A stretch of 64,000 nucleotides of DNA from Acidovorax benzenivorans (GCF_028680575.1 NZ_JAPCKI010000020.1:1-64000); one strand, 5' to 3'. Positions 45,938-54,514 are shown, numbered from the stretch's first letter. Numbers and translations are program-made. The notes: a model not told the origin generated them from the letters alone.

Positions 45938-47182
45938 ATGACCGATCTGTTGAAAACCAGCCTCAACCGCCGCACCGTGCTGCAGGCCGCCACCGTGGGC
46001 GCTGCGGGTGTGAGCCCCGCGCTGCGCGCGCTCGTCCACGCAGCGGGCTCCGACGCCCCCGAGAAGAAGGAAGTCAAGATCGGCTTCATCCCGCTGACCG
46101 ACTGCGCCAGCGTGGTCATGGCCTCGGTGCTGGGGTTCGACAAGAAATACGGCGTGACCATCGTCCCCAACAAGGAAGCCAGCTGGGCCGGCGTGCGCGA
46201 CAAGCTCGTGAACGGCGAACTGGACTTTGCCCATGTGCTCTACGGCCTGGTCTATGGCGTGCACCTGGGCACCGCTGGCCCCAAGAAGGACATGGCAGTG
46301 CTGATGAACCTGAACAACAACGGCCAGGCCATCACCCTCTCCAAGGCGCTGGCCGACAAGGGCGCCGTGGATGGCCCGTCCCTGGCCAAACTGATGGCCA
46401 GCGAGAAGCGCGAATACACGTTTGCGGGCACCTTCCCCACCGGCACCCACGCGATGTGGATGCACTACTGGCTGGCAGCGGCAGGCATCAACCCGCTGTC
46501 GGGCGCCAAGCTCATCACCGTGCCGCCGCCACAGATGGTGGCCAACATGCGCGTGGGCAACATGGACGGCTTTTGCGTGGGCGAGCCCTGGAACCACCGC
46601 GCCATCATGGACGGCATCGGCATCACGGCCAACACCACGCAAGACATCTGGAAGGACCACCCCGAAAAGGTGCTGGGCACCACGGCCGAATTCGTCAAGA
46701 AGTACCCCAACACCACCCGCGCCGTGATGATGGCCGTGCTGGAAGCCAGCCAGTGGATCGACGCCAGCCTGTCCAACAAGATGAAGATGGCCGAAACCGT
46801 GGCGGGCAAGGCGTATGTAAACACCGGCGTGGACGCGATCAATCAGCGCATCCTGGGCCGCTACCAGAACGGCCTGGGCAAGACCTGGGACGACCCCAAC
46901 CACATGAAGTTCTTCAACGACGGCGCGGTGAACTTCCCCTACCTGTCGGACGGCATGTGGTTCCTGACCCAGCACAAGCGCTGGGGCCTGCTCAAGAGCC
47001 ATCCCGACTACCTGGCCGTGGCCAAGGAGGTCAACCAGGTGGACCTGTACAAGTCGGTGGCCAGCGCCATGAAGATCAGCGTACCCAAGGACGTGATGCG
47101 CACCAGCAAGTTCATCGACGGTGTGGTGTGGGACGGCAAGGACCCCGCCAAGTACGCCGACGGTTTCAAGATCAAGGCCTGA
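45938..47182 (+). CDS. nrtA: Nitrate ABC transporter substrate-binding protein NrtA
   Basis: 414 residues of the NrtA/NMT1 type. The N-terminus SLNRRTVLQAATVGAAGVSP looks like a Tat-type signal, so it should be exported, unlike cytoplasmic NasS. The core has KIGFIPLTDCASVVMASVLG, TFPTGTHAMWMHYWLAAAGI, VPPPQMVANMRVGNMDGFCV and GEPWNHRAIMDGIG, typical of nitrate-binding NrtA/NasS proteins. It heads nrtABC and is preceded by a sigma-54 promoter and an ANTAR leader. AGGGATGCCCC precedes the ATG. A cyanate-binding relative (CynA) is possible but less likely given the regulation and neighbours. Confidence 0.9.
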   Translation: MTDLLKTSLNRRTVLQAATVGAAGVSPALRALVHAAGSDAPEKKEVKIGFIPLTDCASVVMASVLGFDKKYGVTIVPNKEASWAGVRDKLVNGELDFAHVLYGLVYGVHLGTAGPKKDMAVLMNLNNNGQAITLSKALADKGAVDGPSLAKLMASEKREYTFAGTFPTGTHAMWMHYWLAAAGINPLSGAKLITVPPPQMVANMRVGNMDGFCVGEPWNHRAIMDGIGITANTTQDIWKDHPEKVLGTTAEFVKKYPNTTRAVMMAVLEASQWIDASLSNKMKMAETVAGKAYVNTGVDAINQRILGRYQNGLGKTWDDPNHMKFFNDGAVNFPYLSDGMWFLTQHKRWGLLKSHPDYLAVAKEVNQVDLYKSVASAMKISVPKDVMRTSKFIDGVVWDGKDPAKYADGFKIKA

Positions 47183-47247
47183 CAACGGCCCCACCCCAGC
47201 GCCCACCCGGCCCATCCCCGCAAGCAAGCCCTGCACAGGAGAAAACC

Positions 47248-48210
47248 ATGGTCAGTGCCGTCTTTCACTCCCCATTGGATGCAGCCCCCGTGGCTGCACA
47301 GAATGCTATGACTAATGTAGCTAGCAGCGCTTTACCATCAAGCGCTAGAGGCCAAAAACACTCAAAGCCTGCAACCGCAGGCACTGGGACAGCCACCCCG
47401 GCGGCCCCAGCCCGCGACTGGGCTGCGCTGTCGCGCAGCTTCTGGATGGCGGTGCTGCCGCCGCTGTGTGGCCTGGGCTTGCTGGTGGGCCTGTGGGCGG
47501 TGGTATCCACCACCACGGGCGGCAGCATCCCCAGCCCCAGGGACACCTGGCTGCAGGCGCTGGAAGTGTTCAGCAACCCCTTCTACCGCAACGGCCCCAA
47601 CGACCAGGGCGTGGGCTGGAACGTGCTGATGAGCCTGCAGCGCGTGGCCATCGGCTTCGGCATGGCGGCGCTGGTGGGCATTCCGGCGGGGTTTGTGATC
47701 GGACGCTTCAACTTCCTGTCGCGCATGTTCAATCCGCTCATCAGCCTGCTGCGCCCTGTGTCGCCCCTGGCCTGGCTGCCCATTGGCCTCTTGGTGTTCA
47801 AGGGCGCCAACCCGGCCGCCATCTGGACCATCTTCATCTGCTCCATCTGGCCCATGATCATCAACACCGCCGTAGGCGTGCAACGCGTGCCGCAGGACTA
47901 CATGAACGTGGCCCGCGTGCTGAACCTGAGCGAATGGAAGATCGCCACCAAAATCCTCTTCCCCGCCGTGCTGCCCTACATGCTGACCGGTGTGCGCCTG
48001 GCCGTGGGCACCGCGTGGCTCGTGATCGTGGCCGCCGAGATGCTGACGGGCGGAGTGGGCATTGGCTTCTGGGTGTGGGACGAGTGGAACAACCTCAACG
48101 TCAAGAACATCATCATCGCGATCTTCGTGATCGGCATCGTGGGCCTCGTGCTGGAGTACGCCCTCATCAAGCTGGCCACTGCATTCACGTTCGAAGAGGT
48201 AAAAGCATGA
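47248..48210 (+). CDS. nrtB: Nitrate ABC transporter permease NrtB
   Basis: 320 residues. About 60 residues of low-complexity N-terminal tail precede the permease core, which has FWMAVLPPLCGLGLLVGLWA, PSPRDTWLQALEVFSNPFYR, SLLRPVSPLAWLPIGLLVFK and MLTGGVGIGFWVWDEWNNLN, typical of NrtB. Codons about 19-38 of the tail come from a dispersed palindromic repeat. ACAGGAGAAAACC precedes the ATG. The frame is open far upstream, but that is chance in GC-rich DNA. Its stop overlaps the ATPase start. Confidence 0.92.
   Translation: MVSAVFHSPLDAAPVAAQNAMTNVASSALPSSARGQKHSKPATAGTGTATPAAPARDWAALSRSFWMAVLPPLCGLGLLVGLWAVVSTTTGGSIPSPRDTWLQALEVFSNPFYRNGPNDQGVGWNVLMSLQRVAIGFGMAALVGIPAGFVIGRFNFLSRMFNPLISLLRPVSPLAWLPIGLLVFKGANPAAIWTIFICSIWPMIINTAVGVQRVPQDYMNVARVLNLSEWKIATKILFPAVLPYMLTGVRLAVGTAWLVIVAAEMLTGGVGIGFWVWDEWNNLNVKNIIIAIFVIGIVGLVLEYALIKLATAFTFEEVKA
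47301..47362. repeat. AGCTAT/AGCGCT dispersed repeat inside nrtB, copy 7
   Basis: GAATGCTATGACTAATGTAG, then GCAGCGCTTTACCATCAAGC and GCTAGAGGCC, show both arms. It is in frame and encodes residues NAMTNVASSALPSSARG of the NrtB tail. Confidence 0.75.
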
Positions 48211-49046
48211 ACACGACCACCACTGCAGCATCCGCACACCCCTCCATGAGCACCAAGTTCATCGAGGTCCACGGCGTCGAGCAGACTTTCAAGACCGCCA
48301 AGGGCCTGTTCCCGGCGCTGCGCGACATCAACCTCACGATTGCCAAGGGCGAGTTCGTGGCGCTCATCGGCCACTCGGGCTGCGGCAAGTCCACCTTGCT
48401 CAACCTGATCGCGGGCCTGACCACACCCACCAACGGCGCTCTGCTGTGCGCCAACAAGGAGATCCGGGGCCCGGGCCCCGAGCGGGCCGTGGTGTTCCAG
48501 AACCACTCGCTGCTGCCGTGGCTTACCTGCTTCGACAACATCTACCTGGCGGTGGAGCGCGTGTTTGGCGGCAAGGAGAGCAAGGCCCAGCTCAAAGCAC
48601 GCACCGACGCCGCACTGGCCCTGGTGGGCCTCACGCCCGCAGGCCAGAAGCGCCCCGGCGAGATCTCGGGTGGCATGAAGCAGCGCGTGGGCATTGCCCG
48701 CGCCCTGTCGATGGAACCCCAGGTGCTGCTGATGGACGAGCCCTTTGGCGCACTGGACGCACTCACCCGTGCCAAGCTGCAGGACGAGCTGCTGGAGATC
48801 GTCGCGCGTACCCAAAGCACCGTGGTGATGGTGACGCACGACGTGGACGAAGCCGTGCTACTGTCCGACAAGATCGTGATGATGACCAACGGCCCTGCAG
48901 CCACGATTGGCGAGGTACTGGCCGTGGACCTGCCCCGCCCCCGCAAGCGCGTGGAACTGGCCGAAGACCCGCAGTACGTGCACTACCGCAAGGCGGTGAT
49001 TGACTTCCTCTACACGCGGCAGGGCCACGTCGAAAAAGCCGCTTGA
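48207..49046 (+). CDS. nrtC: Nitrate ABC transporter ATP-binding protein (NrtC/NrtD-like, single-domain)
   Basis: 279 residues. It has Walker A LIGHSGCGKSTLLNLIAGLT, then AVVFQNHSLLPWLTCFDNIY, signature EISGGMKQRVGIARALSMEP and Walker B LLMDEPFGALDALTRAKLQD. Cyanobacterial NrtC carries an extra regulatory substrate-binding domain; this protein ends after the ATPase, so it is NrtD-like in form. ATGA overlaps the nrtB stop. A strong terminator follows at 49082. Confidence 0.92.
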   Translation: MNTTTTAASAHPSMSTKFIEVHGVEQTFKTAKGLFPALRDINLTIAKGEFVALIGHSGCGKSTLLNLIAGLTTPTNGALLCANKEIRGPGPERAVVFQNHSLLPWLTCFDNIYLAVERVFGGKESKAQLKARTDAALALVGLTPAGQKRPGEISGGMKQRVGIARALSMEPQVLLMDEPFGALDALTRAKLQDELLEIVARTQSTVVMVTHDVDEAVLLSDKIVMMTNGPAATIGEVLAVDLPRPRKRVELAEDPQYVHYRKAVIDFLYTRQGHVEKAA

Positions 49047-49081
49047 GCGGCCGGGTCGGCGACGCCCCAGACACCCGAAAC

Positions 49082-49117
49082 AAAAGGGCTCTGACCAGAT
49101 CGGTCAGAGCCCTTTTT
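49082..49117 (+). terminator. Intrinsic terminator after nrtABC
   Basis: An 11-bp stem GGGCTCTGACC/GGTCAGAGCCC, with loop AGATC, is flanked by AAAA and TTTTT, so the stem can extend to 15 bp. It can work in both directions and separates nrtABC from the convergent CBS-domain gene. Confidence 0.92.
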
Positions 49118-49182
49118 ACAGCGTAACGTCAAAGGTAACCGCCGACAGAACGCGCGCTGACTCAAGCCAGTGCCCCCGCGCG

Positions 49183-49284
49183 CAAAGGCCGCCCCGCCGC
49201 GCCGGGGTGGCCCCCCTTTTCGAATGGCGCAGCCGTACGACAGAAGGGGGGGGAAGGCGCGCAGCGCCTCAGGGGGCGGCCCCT
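49183..49284 (-). repeat. CCCCTGAG-type 3'-end repeat, copy 5
   Basis: On the minus strand, GCCGCCCCCTGAGGCGCTGC starts a few bases after the stop of the CBS-domain gene and GCGGGGCGGCCTTTG ends it. The middle is diverged from the other copies. Confidence 0.65.
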
Positions 49285-49289
49285 TACCG

Positions 49290-49727
49290 TTAATGCGTGC
49301 CTGTGATGTAGTTTTCCAACTGCTCAATGATGAATTTTTGCTCGGAGATGATGTCCTTGACCAGGTCACCGATGGAAATCATGCCCACCAGCTTGCCGCC
49401 ATCCACCACGGGCAGGTGACGCAGGCGGTTGTTGCTCATGAGTTGCATGCACTGCTCGCTGGTCTGGTCGGGGCGCACGAACATCACGGCCGAGGTCATC
49501 ACATCCTTGACCTGCGTGACGGCCGAGGTGCGCCCCATGAGGGCAATTTTGCGGGCGTAGTCCCGCTCTGTGAAGATGCCGGCGATGGCCGTGCCCTCGG
49601 TCACGATGAGCGCACCAATGCCCTTGTCAGCCATGAGCTGGAGGGCATCCAGCACAGAAGCTGCGGGGGTGATGGTGTGGACGGTGGCGTCGGGTTTGGA
49701 CTGAAGAATCTTGGCGACTGCGGTCAT
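49290..49727 (-). CDS. CBS-domain pair protein
   Basis: 145 residues made almost wholly of two CBS domains (about 8-65 and 75-130). Visible are VLDALQLMADKGIGALIVTE, GIFTERDYARKIALMGR and RLRHLPVVDGGKLVGMISIG followed by DLVK. Such stand-alone pairs bind adenosine nucleotides and regulate partners that cannot be named here. The ATG at 49727 has AGGGAGGTTTCC upstream, so the longer frame is rejected. Confidence 0.88.
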   Translation of the reverse strand: MTAVAKILQSKPDATVHTITPAASVLDALQLMADKGIGALIVTEGTAIAGIFTERDYARKIALMGRTSAVTQVKDVMTSAVMFVRPDQTSEQCMQLMSNNRLRHLPVVDGGKLVGMISIGDLVKDIISEQKFIIEQLENYITGTH

Positions 49728-50265
49728 GGAAACCTCCCTCGTGAGAACGAAAACGGGCACAGAGAGATTTCAGCCCATAAGCCCCGTGCGCGCAACCCAC
49801 GCAAGCCCCATTTGCGGCGCTTTTTGATCATCTTGTTGCACGGCGAATGCAACGGATGTTTCTGCCCCGTTGCATCCCGCCTTACCCGAAACAAACTGAA
49901 AAGAAGCGAAACCGCAGCGAGACGACGCCACCGGCCCAGCCCGGCACGATGGAGCCCATGTTCAACGCACCGGCCACACATCCATCACCGGCTTCTGCAA
50001 CCCACCGGCGCCCAGCGGTATCCACGGTAACCCGTCGGTATTGCGAAGGCGACCAGGCGACACGGAAGCCTCAGAGGATTGTTTCCAATACTGGAACAGT
50101 TAGTTCGCGACTCAGTGGTTTTTCTCTGAACAGCACCGGCGTACAGTTCATCCCATCGATGAGCCGAACCCGCAAGGCGACTCACCGAACCCGGTGCGAA
50201 GCGAGTCGTTTTTGATCTTCACCCGGTTTTTTTGAGACGCTTTTTTAACTTCAAGGATTTCCATC
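49728..50265. other. 538-base gap with inverted repeats, no convincing gene
   Basis: No open frame here has a credible ribosome site and codon use. ATGCAACGG (49847-49855) and CCGTTGCAT (49867-49875) form a perfect inverted repeat with an 11-base spacer. At 50178-50213 CGACTC and GAGTCG enclose an inner ACCG/CGGT pair and are followed by TTTTT, an intrinsic-terminator shape 52 bases before the first DUF4148 gene. This could be an attenuator or end an unseen small RNA. Confidence 0.5.
50178..50213 (+). terminator. Terminator-like hairpin upstream of the DUF4148 pair
   Basis: CGACTC at 50178-50183 pairs with GAGTCG at 50203-50208, followed by TTTTT. It faces the DUF4148 genes, so it would end a transcript that starts upstream in the gap, or attenuate the genes. 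Confidence 0.5.
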
Positions 50266-50556
50266 ATGAACAACACCGCACGTTTCCTGTCTATCGCCGC
50301 TGTGGCCGCTTTCGCTTCCTTTGGTGCCCAGGCTGATGAAGCCGATGCTTCGCAGTTCGCCACAAAGTTTGAAACCAGCCGCACCCGCGCTGAAGTGGTC
50401 GCCGAAGCCGCCACCGCAGTGCAGATGCGCAGCCAGGAGCCCGCAGGCTCCCGCGTGGTGACCTACAAGTCCACGGTTGACCGCGCCGCTGTGCGTGCCG
50501 AAGCGGCCGCTCAAGCCATGCGCACTGGCCGCGTGGGCCCTGCTGAAGGCGGTTGA
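50266..50556 (+). CDS. DUF4148 domain secreted small protein (first of tandem pair)
   Basis: 96 residues. A signal peptide (RFLSIAAVAAFASFGAQA) precedes a small alanine- and charge-rich domain with FATKFETSRTRAEVVAEAAT and GSRVVTYKSTVDRAAVRAEA, the DUF4148 pattern found in many Burkholderiales. Function is unknown. The DNA of the first 50 codons is almost the same as that of the next gene, so the two arose by recent tandem duplication. It is probably periplasmic. Confidence 0.85.
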   Translation: MNNTARFLSIAAVAAFASFGAQADEADASQFATKFETSRTRAEVVAEAATAVQMRSQEPAGSRVVTYKSTVDRAAVRAEAAAQAMRTGRVGPAEGG

Positions 50557-50640
50557 TTCAACTTTTTGAATCCACGGCTTCACCCTTCGCGTATTCCAGA
50601 TACCTCGTCAATATTTTTTGAATTTCACAGGAGTTTCATC

Positions 50641-50934
50641 ATGAACAAGACTGCCCGTTTCCTCTCTATCGCCGCTGTGGCCGCTTTCGCTTCCTTTGGT
50701 GCCCAGGCTGACGAAGCCGATGCTTCGCAGTTCGCCACCAAGTTTGAAACCAACCGCACCCGCGCTGAAGTGGCTGCTGAAGCCGCTACCGTGGCCCAGA
50801 CCCGCAGCATTGAGCCAGCAGGTTCGCGTGTGGTGACTTACAAGTCCACGGCTGACCGCGCTGCTGTGCGTGCCCAAGCTGCTGAAGCCCTGCGCACTGG
50901 CCAGATTTCGTCCGGCGAAATCGGCTCCATGTAA
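50641..50934 (+). CDS. DUF4148 domain secreted small protein (second of tandem pair)
   Basis: 97 residues. The signal peptide and first half match the preceding gene nearly base for base, including ATCGCCGCTGTGGCCGCTTT. The C-terminus diverges (EALRTGQISSGEIGSM). ACAGGAGTTTCATC precedes the ATG, a better ribosome site than that of the first copy. A strong terminator follows. The pair is probably one transcript. Confidence 0.85.
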   Translation: MNKTARFLSIAAVAAFASFGAQADEADASQFATKFETNRTRAEVAAEAATVAQTRSIEPAGSRVVTYKSTADRAAVRAQAAEALRTGQISSGEIGSM

Positions 50935-50979
50935 TTCGCTCGGCCTGCACCACGGTGCAGGTGGAAGATTGCAAATGCC

Positions 50980-51017
50980 AAAAAGGCCGAGGCCCCTGTG
51001 GGGGCCTCGGCCTTTTT
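50980..51017 (+). terminator. Bidirectional terminator after the DUF4148 pair
   Basis: AAAAAGGCCGAGGCCCC and GGGGCCTCGGCCTTTTT with loop TGTG form a 17-bp perfect stem. It lies between the DUF4148 genes and the convergent gluconate TRAP operon and can serve both. Confidence 0.93.
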
Positions 51018-51086
51018 CATGGCGCTTCGTCAAAAAAAGAAGAGCGCCATCGCAGCGTGAAGGCCGCCAAGGCCCTCCGCCAAGAA

Positions 51087-52106
51087 CTACTTGCCGGCGC
51101 GCGCCTGGGCCACCGCTGCCTGCACTTCCTTCCACAGGCCTTCACCCACGTTGGCCGCGATGCTGGCGTTCACTGCACTGAGCTTTTCGCGCATGCGGTT
51201 GGCTTCGGCAGCGGGCAGTTCGTTGACCTGCATGCCCTTGCCCTTGAGGTCGGCCAGCGCCTTGTCTGCCTCGGCCCGTGTGTCCTGGCGCTCGAAATCG
51301 CGGCTCTTCTTGGCGGCATCAAGCAGCACCTTCTGCTCGGCCTTCGAGAGGCCATCCCAATACTTCTTGCTCACCAGCACGATCCAGGGGCTGTAGACGT
51401 GATTGGTCACGGTGAGGTACTTTTGCACCTCATAGAACTTGCTCGACAAGATGGTGTTGTAGGGGTTCTCCTGGCCATCCACCGTCTTGGTTTCGAGGGC
51501 AGTGAAGAGTTCCGAGAACGGCAGCGGCACCGCGTTGGCGCCCAGGGTCTTGAAGCTGTCGAGGAACACGTTGTTCTGCATCACGCGCAGCTTGATGCCG
51601 TCCATGTCTTCCAGCTTGTTAACCGGGCGTTTGCTGTTGGTGAGGTTGCGAAAGCCGTTCTCCCAATACACCAGGCCCACCAGGCCCTTTTCCTGCAGCT
51701 TGTCCATCACCTTCTGGCCCACGGGGCCGTCCAGCACCACGTCGGCTTCCTTGGCGTTATTGAACAAAAACGGCGTGTCCCAGATCGCCATTTCCTTGGT
51801 GATGCCCACCAGCGTGGCGGTGGAGCCCACCATCATCTCCTGCGCACCGCCGATCAGGGCCTGCTGCATTTGCACGTCCGAGCCCAGCGCGGCAGCGCCA
51901 ATGGCGCGCATCTTCATCTTGCCGCCCGAGGCCTTTTCCACTTCCTGGGCAAACAGCTTGGTAGCACGACCCTGGTTGGAGTCCTCGTTCAGGCCGTAGC
52001 CAAAACGGATGATGCGCGGCTTGAAGTCTTGCGCTGCGGCCTGGAACGAGCAGGCGATGGCAGCGACCGACAGGGCGGCGAGCAAGGTACGGCGGAAAGT
52101 TTTCAT
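51087..52106 (-). CDS. TRAP transporter substrate-binding protein, DctP family (probable gluconate/sugar acid)
   Basis: About 339 residues. Signal peptide FRRTLLAALSVAAIACSFQA ends AAAQD. The DctP fold shows IIRFGYGLNEDSNQGRATKL, DGIKLRVMQNNVFLDSFKTL and a central ALETKTVDGQENPYNTILSS; the Arg in KLRVMQN and the GQENP motif are family marks for carboxylate binding. It is the last gene after gntK-dctQ-dctM, so gluconate or a related sugar acid is the likely ligand. The ATG at 52106 gives the normal signal. Confidence 0.9.
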   Translation of the reverse strand: MKTFRRTLLAALSVAAIACSFQAAAQDFKPRIIRFGYGLNEDSNQGRATKLFAQEVEKASGGKMKMRAIGAAALGSDVQMQQALIGGAQEMMVGSTATLVGITKEMAIWDTPFLFNNAKEADVVLDGPVGQKVMDKLQEKGLVGLVYWENGFRNLTNSKRPVNKLEDMDGIKLRVMQNNVFLDSFKTLGANAVPLPFSELFTALETKTVDGQENPYNTILSSKFYEVQKYLTVTNHVYSPWIVLVSKKYWDGLSKAEQKVLLDAAKKSRDFERQDTRAEADKALADLKGKGMQVNELPAAEANRMREKLSAVNASIAANVGEGLWKEVQAAVAQARAGK

Positions 52107-52152
52107 GGTTGTCTCCATTGGCGAGGGGGAAGGGAAAATGAGTGAAGGCAAG

Positions 52153-53454
52153 TCAGCGCAGCCACACCACAGGTGCAGTCACGATCTGGGGAAAAACGAC
52201 CAGCAGCGCCAGGATCAGCACATAGGTGAAGAGGAACGGGTTCACACCCTTGATCACGCTGTGCATCGAGATGCGCCCCACCCCGGCCACCACATTGAGC
52301 ACGGTGCCCACGGGCGGGGTGATGAGGCCAATGGCGCCGTTGAGCACAAACATCAGGCCGAAGTACACCGGGTCGATCCCCGCCTTGACGGCAATCGGCA
52401 GCATCACGGGCGCGAAGATCAGGATGGTGGGCGTGAGGTCCAGCGCCGTGCCGATCAGCACCAGCACGATCATCATCACGGCCATCAGGAGACGCGGGTT
52501 CTCCACCAGCGGGCCCAGCCAGCTGGTCAGCACATTGGGGAGATCGGCCAGGGTGATCATGTAGCTGGCCACCTGGGCGCCTGCGCACAAAAACATCACG
52601 ATGGAGGTCGTCTTGGCCGCACGCACCAGCACGCCATAGATGTCGGCCAGCTTCATCTCGCGGTGGATGAACAGTGCCACCACCAGCGCATAGAACGCAG
52701 CCACCACGGCGGCCTCGGTAGGGGTGAACACGCCGGTCTTCATGCCGCCGATGATGATGAGCGGCATCAGCATGGCCCAGAAGGCGCGCACCGTGGCGCG
52801 CAGGCGATCCTTGATGGGCAGCGGCTCGCCTTTTGGCAAGTCCATACCGCGCAGCACCCAGCGCCAGGCAAAGATGAGACCTGCGCCCATCATCAGCCCC
52901 GGCACGATGCCTGACACGAACAGTGCCGAGATCGAGGTGTTGGTCGTCACGCCGTAGATCACAAACGGCATGGACGGCGGAATGATGGGCGCGATGATGC
53001 CGCCCGAGGCAATCAGCCCGGCAGACGTGTTCATGGGATAACCTTGCTGGCGCATCATGGGCAGCAGGATGGTGGCCAGCGCGGCCGTGTCGGCCAGGGC
53101 CGACCCGCTCATGCTCGCCATCAGCACCGCAGCGCCGATGGCCACGTAGCCCAGCCCACCCCGGATATGCCCCACCCAGGCCTGCGCCATGTCGATGATG
53201 CGGCGGCTGATGCCGCCCGAGTTCATCAACTCACCCGCCAGGATGAAGAAGGGCACGGCCAGCAGCGGAAAACTGTCCACCCCAGCCACCAGGTTCTGTG
53301 CGAGCAACTGCGCGTCCCAGAAGTCGAGCACCCAGGCCATCCCGGCGCCCGTGAGCACCAGGGCCAGGCCCATGTTCATGCCCGTGCCCATCAGCACCAG
53401 CATGCCCAGCGAAAAAACAAGAAAAGCCTGCGCTTCAGGTCCCATGGCCATCAT
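52153..53454 (-). CDS. TRAP transporter large permease, DctM family
   Basis: 433 residues with about twelve membrane segments. Family motifs are FPLLAVPFFILAGELMNSGG, ASMSGSALADTAALATILLP, GIIAPIIPPSMPFVIYGVTT and NGAIGLITPPVGTVLNVVAG. It uses a sodium gradient with DctQ to move the ligand brought by DctP. The ATG follows the dctQ stop by three bases. Confidence 0.93.
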   Translation of the reverse strand: MMAMGPEAQAFLVFSLGMLVLMGTGMNMGLALVLTGAGMAWVLDFWDAQLLAQNLVAGVDSFPLLAVPFFILAGELMNSGGISRRIIDMAQAWVGHIRGGLGYVAIGAAVLMASMSGSALADTAALATILLPMMRQQGYPMNTSAGLIASGGIIAPIIPPSMPFVIYGVTTNTSISALFVSGIVPGLMMGAGLIFAWRWVLRGMDLPKGEPLPIKDRLRATVRAFWAMLMPLIIIGGMKTGVFTPTEAAVVAAFYALVVALFIHREMKLADIYGVLVRAAKTTSIVMFLCAGAQVASYMITLADLPNVLTSWLGPLVENPRLLMAVMMIVLVLIGTALDLTPTILIFAPVMLPIAVKAGIDPVYFGLMFVLNGAIGLITPPVGTVLNVVAGVGRISMHSVIKGVNPFLFTYVLILALLVVFPQIVTAPVVWLR

Positions 53455-53457
53455 TGC

Positions 53458-53970
53458 TTACTCCACCTCAGCGCCATGACCGAGGTCCAATGGCTTGCGT
53501 TGAATCAATTCGATGGTCGCCATCACGCCAATGGCCACCGCGCACAAAAAGGCGGGCAGTGGCAGCAGGGCCACTGGGTAGGCCATGACGACCGAGCGGC
53601 TGCCCATGCCCACCACCACCTGCTGCCAGGCGCCCCAGGCCAGCATGGCGCTGGCGGTGATCACCAGCAGGCGGATGACGGCGGTGAGCACGCCAAACGC
53701 TACAGGGCGCTTGGCCAGCAGACCGGCCAGGCTGGTGAAGGCCATGTGCTCGCCTGCGGGGTAGGCCGCTGCGGCGCCGATAAAAACCATCCAGACAAAC
53801 AGCAGGCGAGACAGCTCTTCGCTGGCCGCAACGCCGCTGCCAAAGCCGTAGCGCAGCACCACGTTGATGAACACGGCCACGGCCATCACGCCCAGGCAGC
53901 TGGCCATGAGCACCTGGGATATCCGGGCAAAACGGCTCTGCGGCACGGCATGTTGTGCAGGGGAACTCAT
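53458..53970 (-). CDS. TRAP transporter small permease, DctQ family
   Basis: 170 residues with four membrane segments. It has VFINVVLRYGFGSGVAASEE and LSRLLFVWMVFIGAAAAYPA, the DctQ signature (N-VxLRY, EELSRxLFVWMxFxGAA). The start overlaps the gntK stop (ATGA). It pairs with the DctM protein encoded next. Confidence 0.92.
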   Translation of the reverse strand: MSSPAQHAVPQSRFARISQVLMASCLGVMAVAVFINVVLRYGFGSGVAASEELSRLLFVWMVFIGAAAAYPAGEHMAFTSLAGLLAKRPVAFGVLTAVIRLLVITASAMLAWGAWQQVVVGMGSRSVVMAYPVALLPLPAFLCAVAIGVMATIELIQRKPLDLGHGAEVE

Positions 53971-54488
53971 GCGGTCTCCTTCGTTGCAAGCCAGGCCGAG
54001 GCCTGTTGCTGCAGCGTGGGCAGGTCTAGCAACGCATCCAGGCGCAACACACCGGCCTCGCCCACAGGCGACTCCAGCGTGGCGAACTGGCTGTCCACCA
54101 AGGCACTGGAGAAAAAGTGGGAGCCCGCGCGGGCGGCCACTCGCTGGCCTGCATTGGCGCGGTCAATCTCCAGAAAAACGAACCGCAGCCCAGGGCAGGC
54201 GTTGCGCAAGCGATCTCGATAGGCTCTCTTGAGCGCGGAGCAGGTGAGAACCACGCCCTGGGGCTGGCCCTGCAACAGCTGCCCCAACGTGGCCAGCCAG
54301 CCCTCGCGGTCCGCATCGGTCAATGCAATGCCCTGGCGCATCTTTTCGCGGCTGGCGGGGCTGTGGTGGTCATCCCCTTCGATCAGCGGCAGGCCTTCGG
54401 CCTGGGCCAAGGCAGAACCCAGGCTGGACTTGCCACAGCCCGCCACACCCATGACGACCAAAAAAGCCGGTGACGCTTGAAAACTCAT
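53967..54488 (-). CDS. gntK: Gluconokinase GntK
   Basis: 173 residues from the ATG at 54488. P-loop VVMGVAGCGKSSLGSALAQA, then LIEGDDHHSPASREKMRQGI, LTDADREGWLATLGQLL, LTCSALKRAYRDRLR and HFFSSALVDSQFATLE match gluconokinase, which makes 6-phosphogluconate. The chosen ATG fits the family length, but it has no ribosome site and lies inside an operator. An in-frame ATG at 54587, seven bases after GGAGG, would add 33 residues that run through a terminator hairpin, so the true start is uncertain. It heads the gntK-dctQMP operon. Confidence 0.9.
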   Translation of the reverse strand: MSFQASPAFLVVMGVAGCGKSSLGSALAQAEGLPLIEGDDHHSPASREKMRQGIALTDADREGWLATLGQLLQGQPQGVVLTCSALKRAYRDRLRNACPGLRFVFLEIDRANAGQRVAARAGSHFFSSALVDSQFATLESPVGEAGVLRLDALLDLPTLQQQASAWLATKETA

Positions 54489-54507
54489 ATTGGTAGCGCT
54501 ATCCAAA
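54489..54507. promoter_or_regulatory. GntR operator 1
   Basis: TTGGTAGCGCTATCCAA (54490-54506) is a near-perfect palindrome around AGCGCT, the form expected for a LacI-family repressor. It abuts the annotated gntK ATG. Its partner is at 54603-54621. Confidence 0.65.
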
Positions 54508-54514
54508 CAATCCA

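Noticed and set aside
45938-47182. NasS sensor instead of NrtA
   Set aside because: The protein has an export signal and heads a permease/ATPase operon, whereas NasS is cytoplasmic and pairs with nasT in one transcript.
45799-47247. Upstream extension of the nrtB frame to about 800 residues
   Set aside because: The extension overlaps nrtA and reads as Arg/Gly/Pro-rich nonsense; nrtB has its own ribosome site at 47236-47240.
49847-50215. Possible small gene in the gap before the DUF4148 pair
   Set aside because: No ribosome site, no recognisable domain and mixed codon use; it also runs through the terminator-like hairpin.
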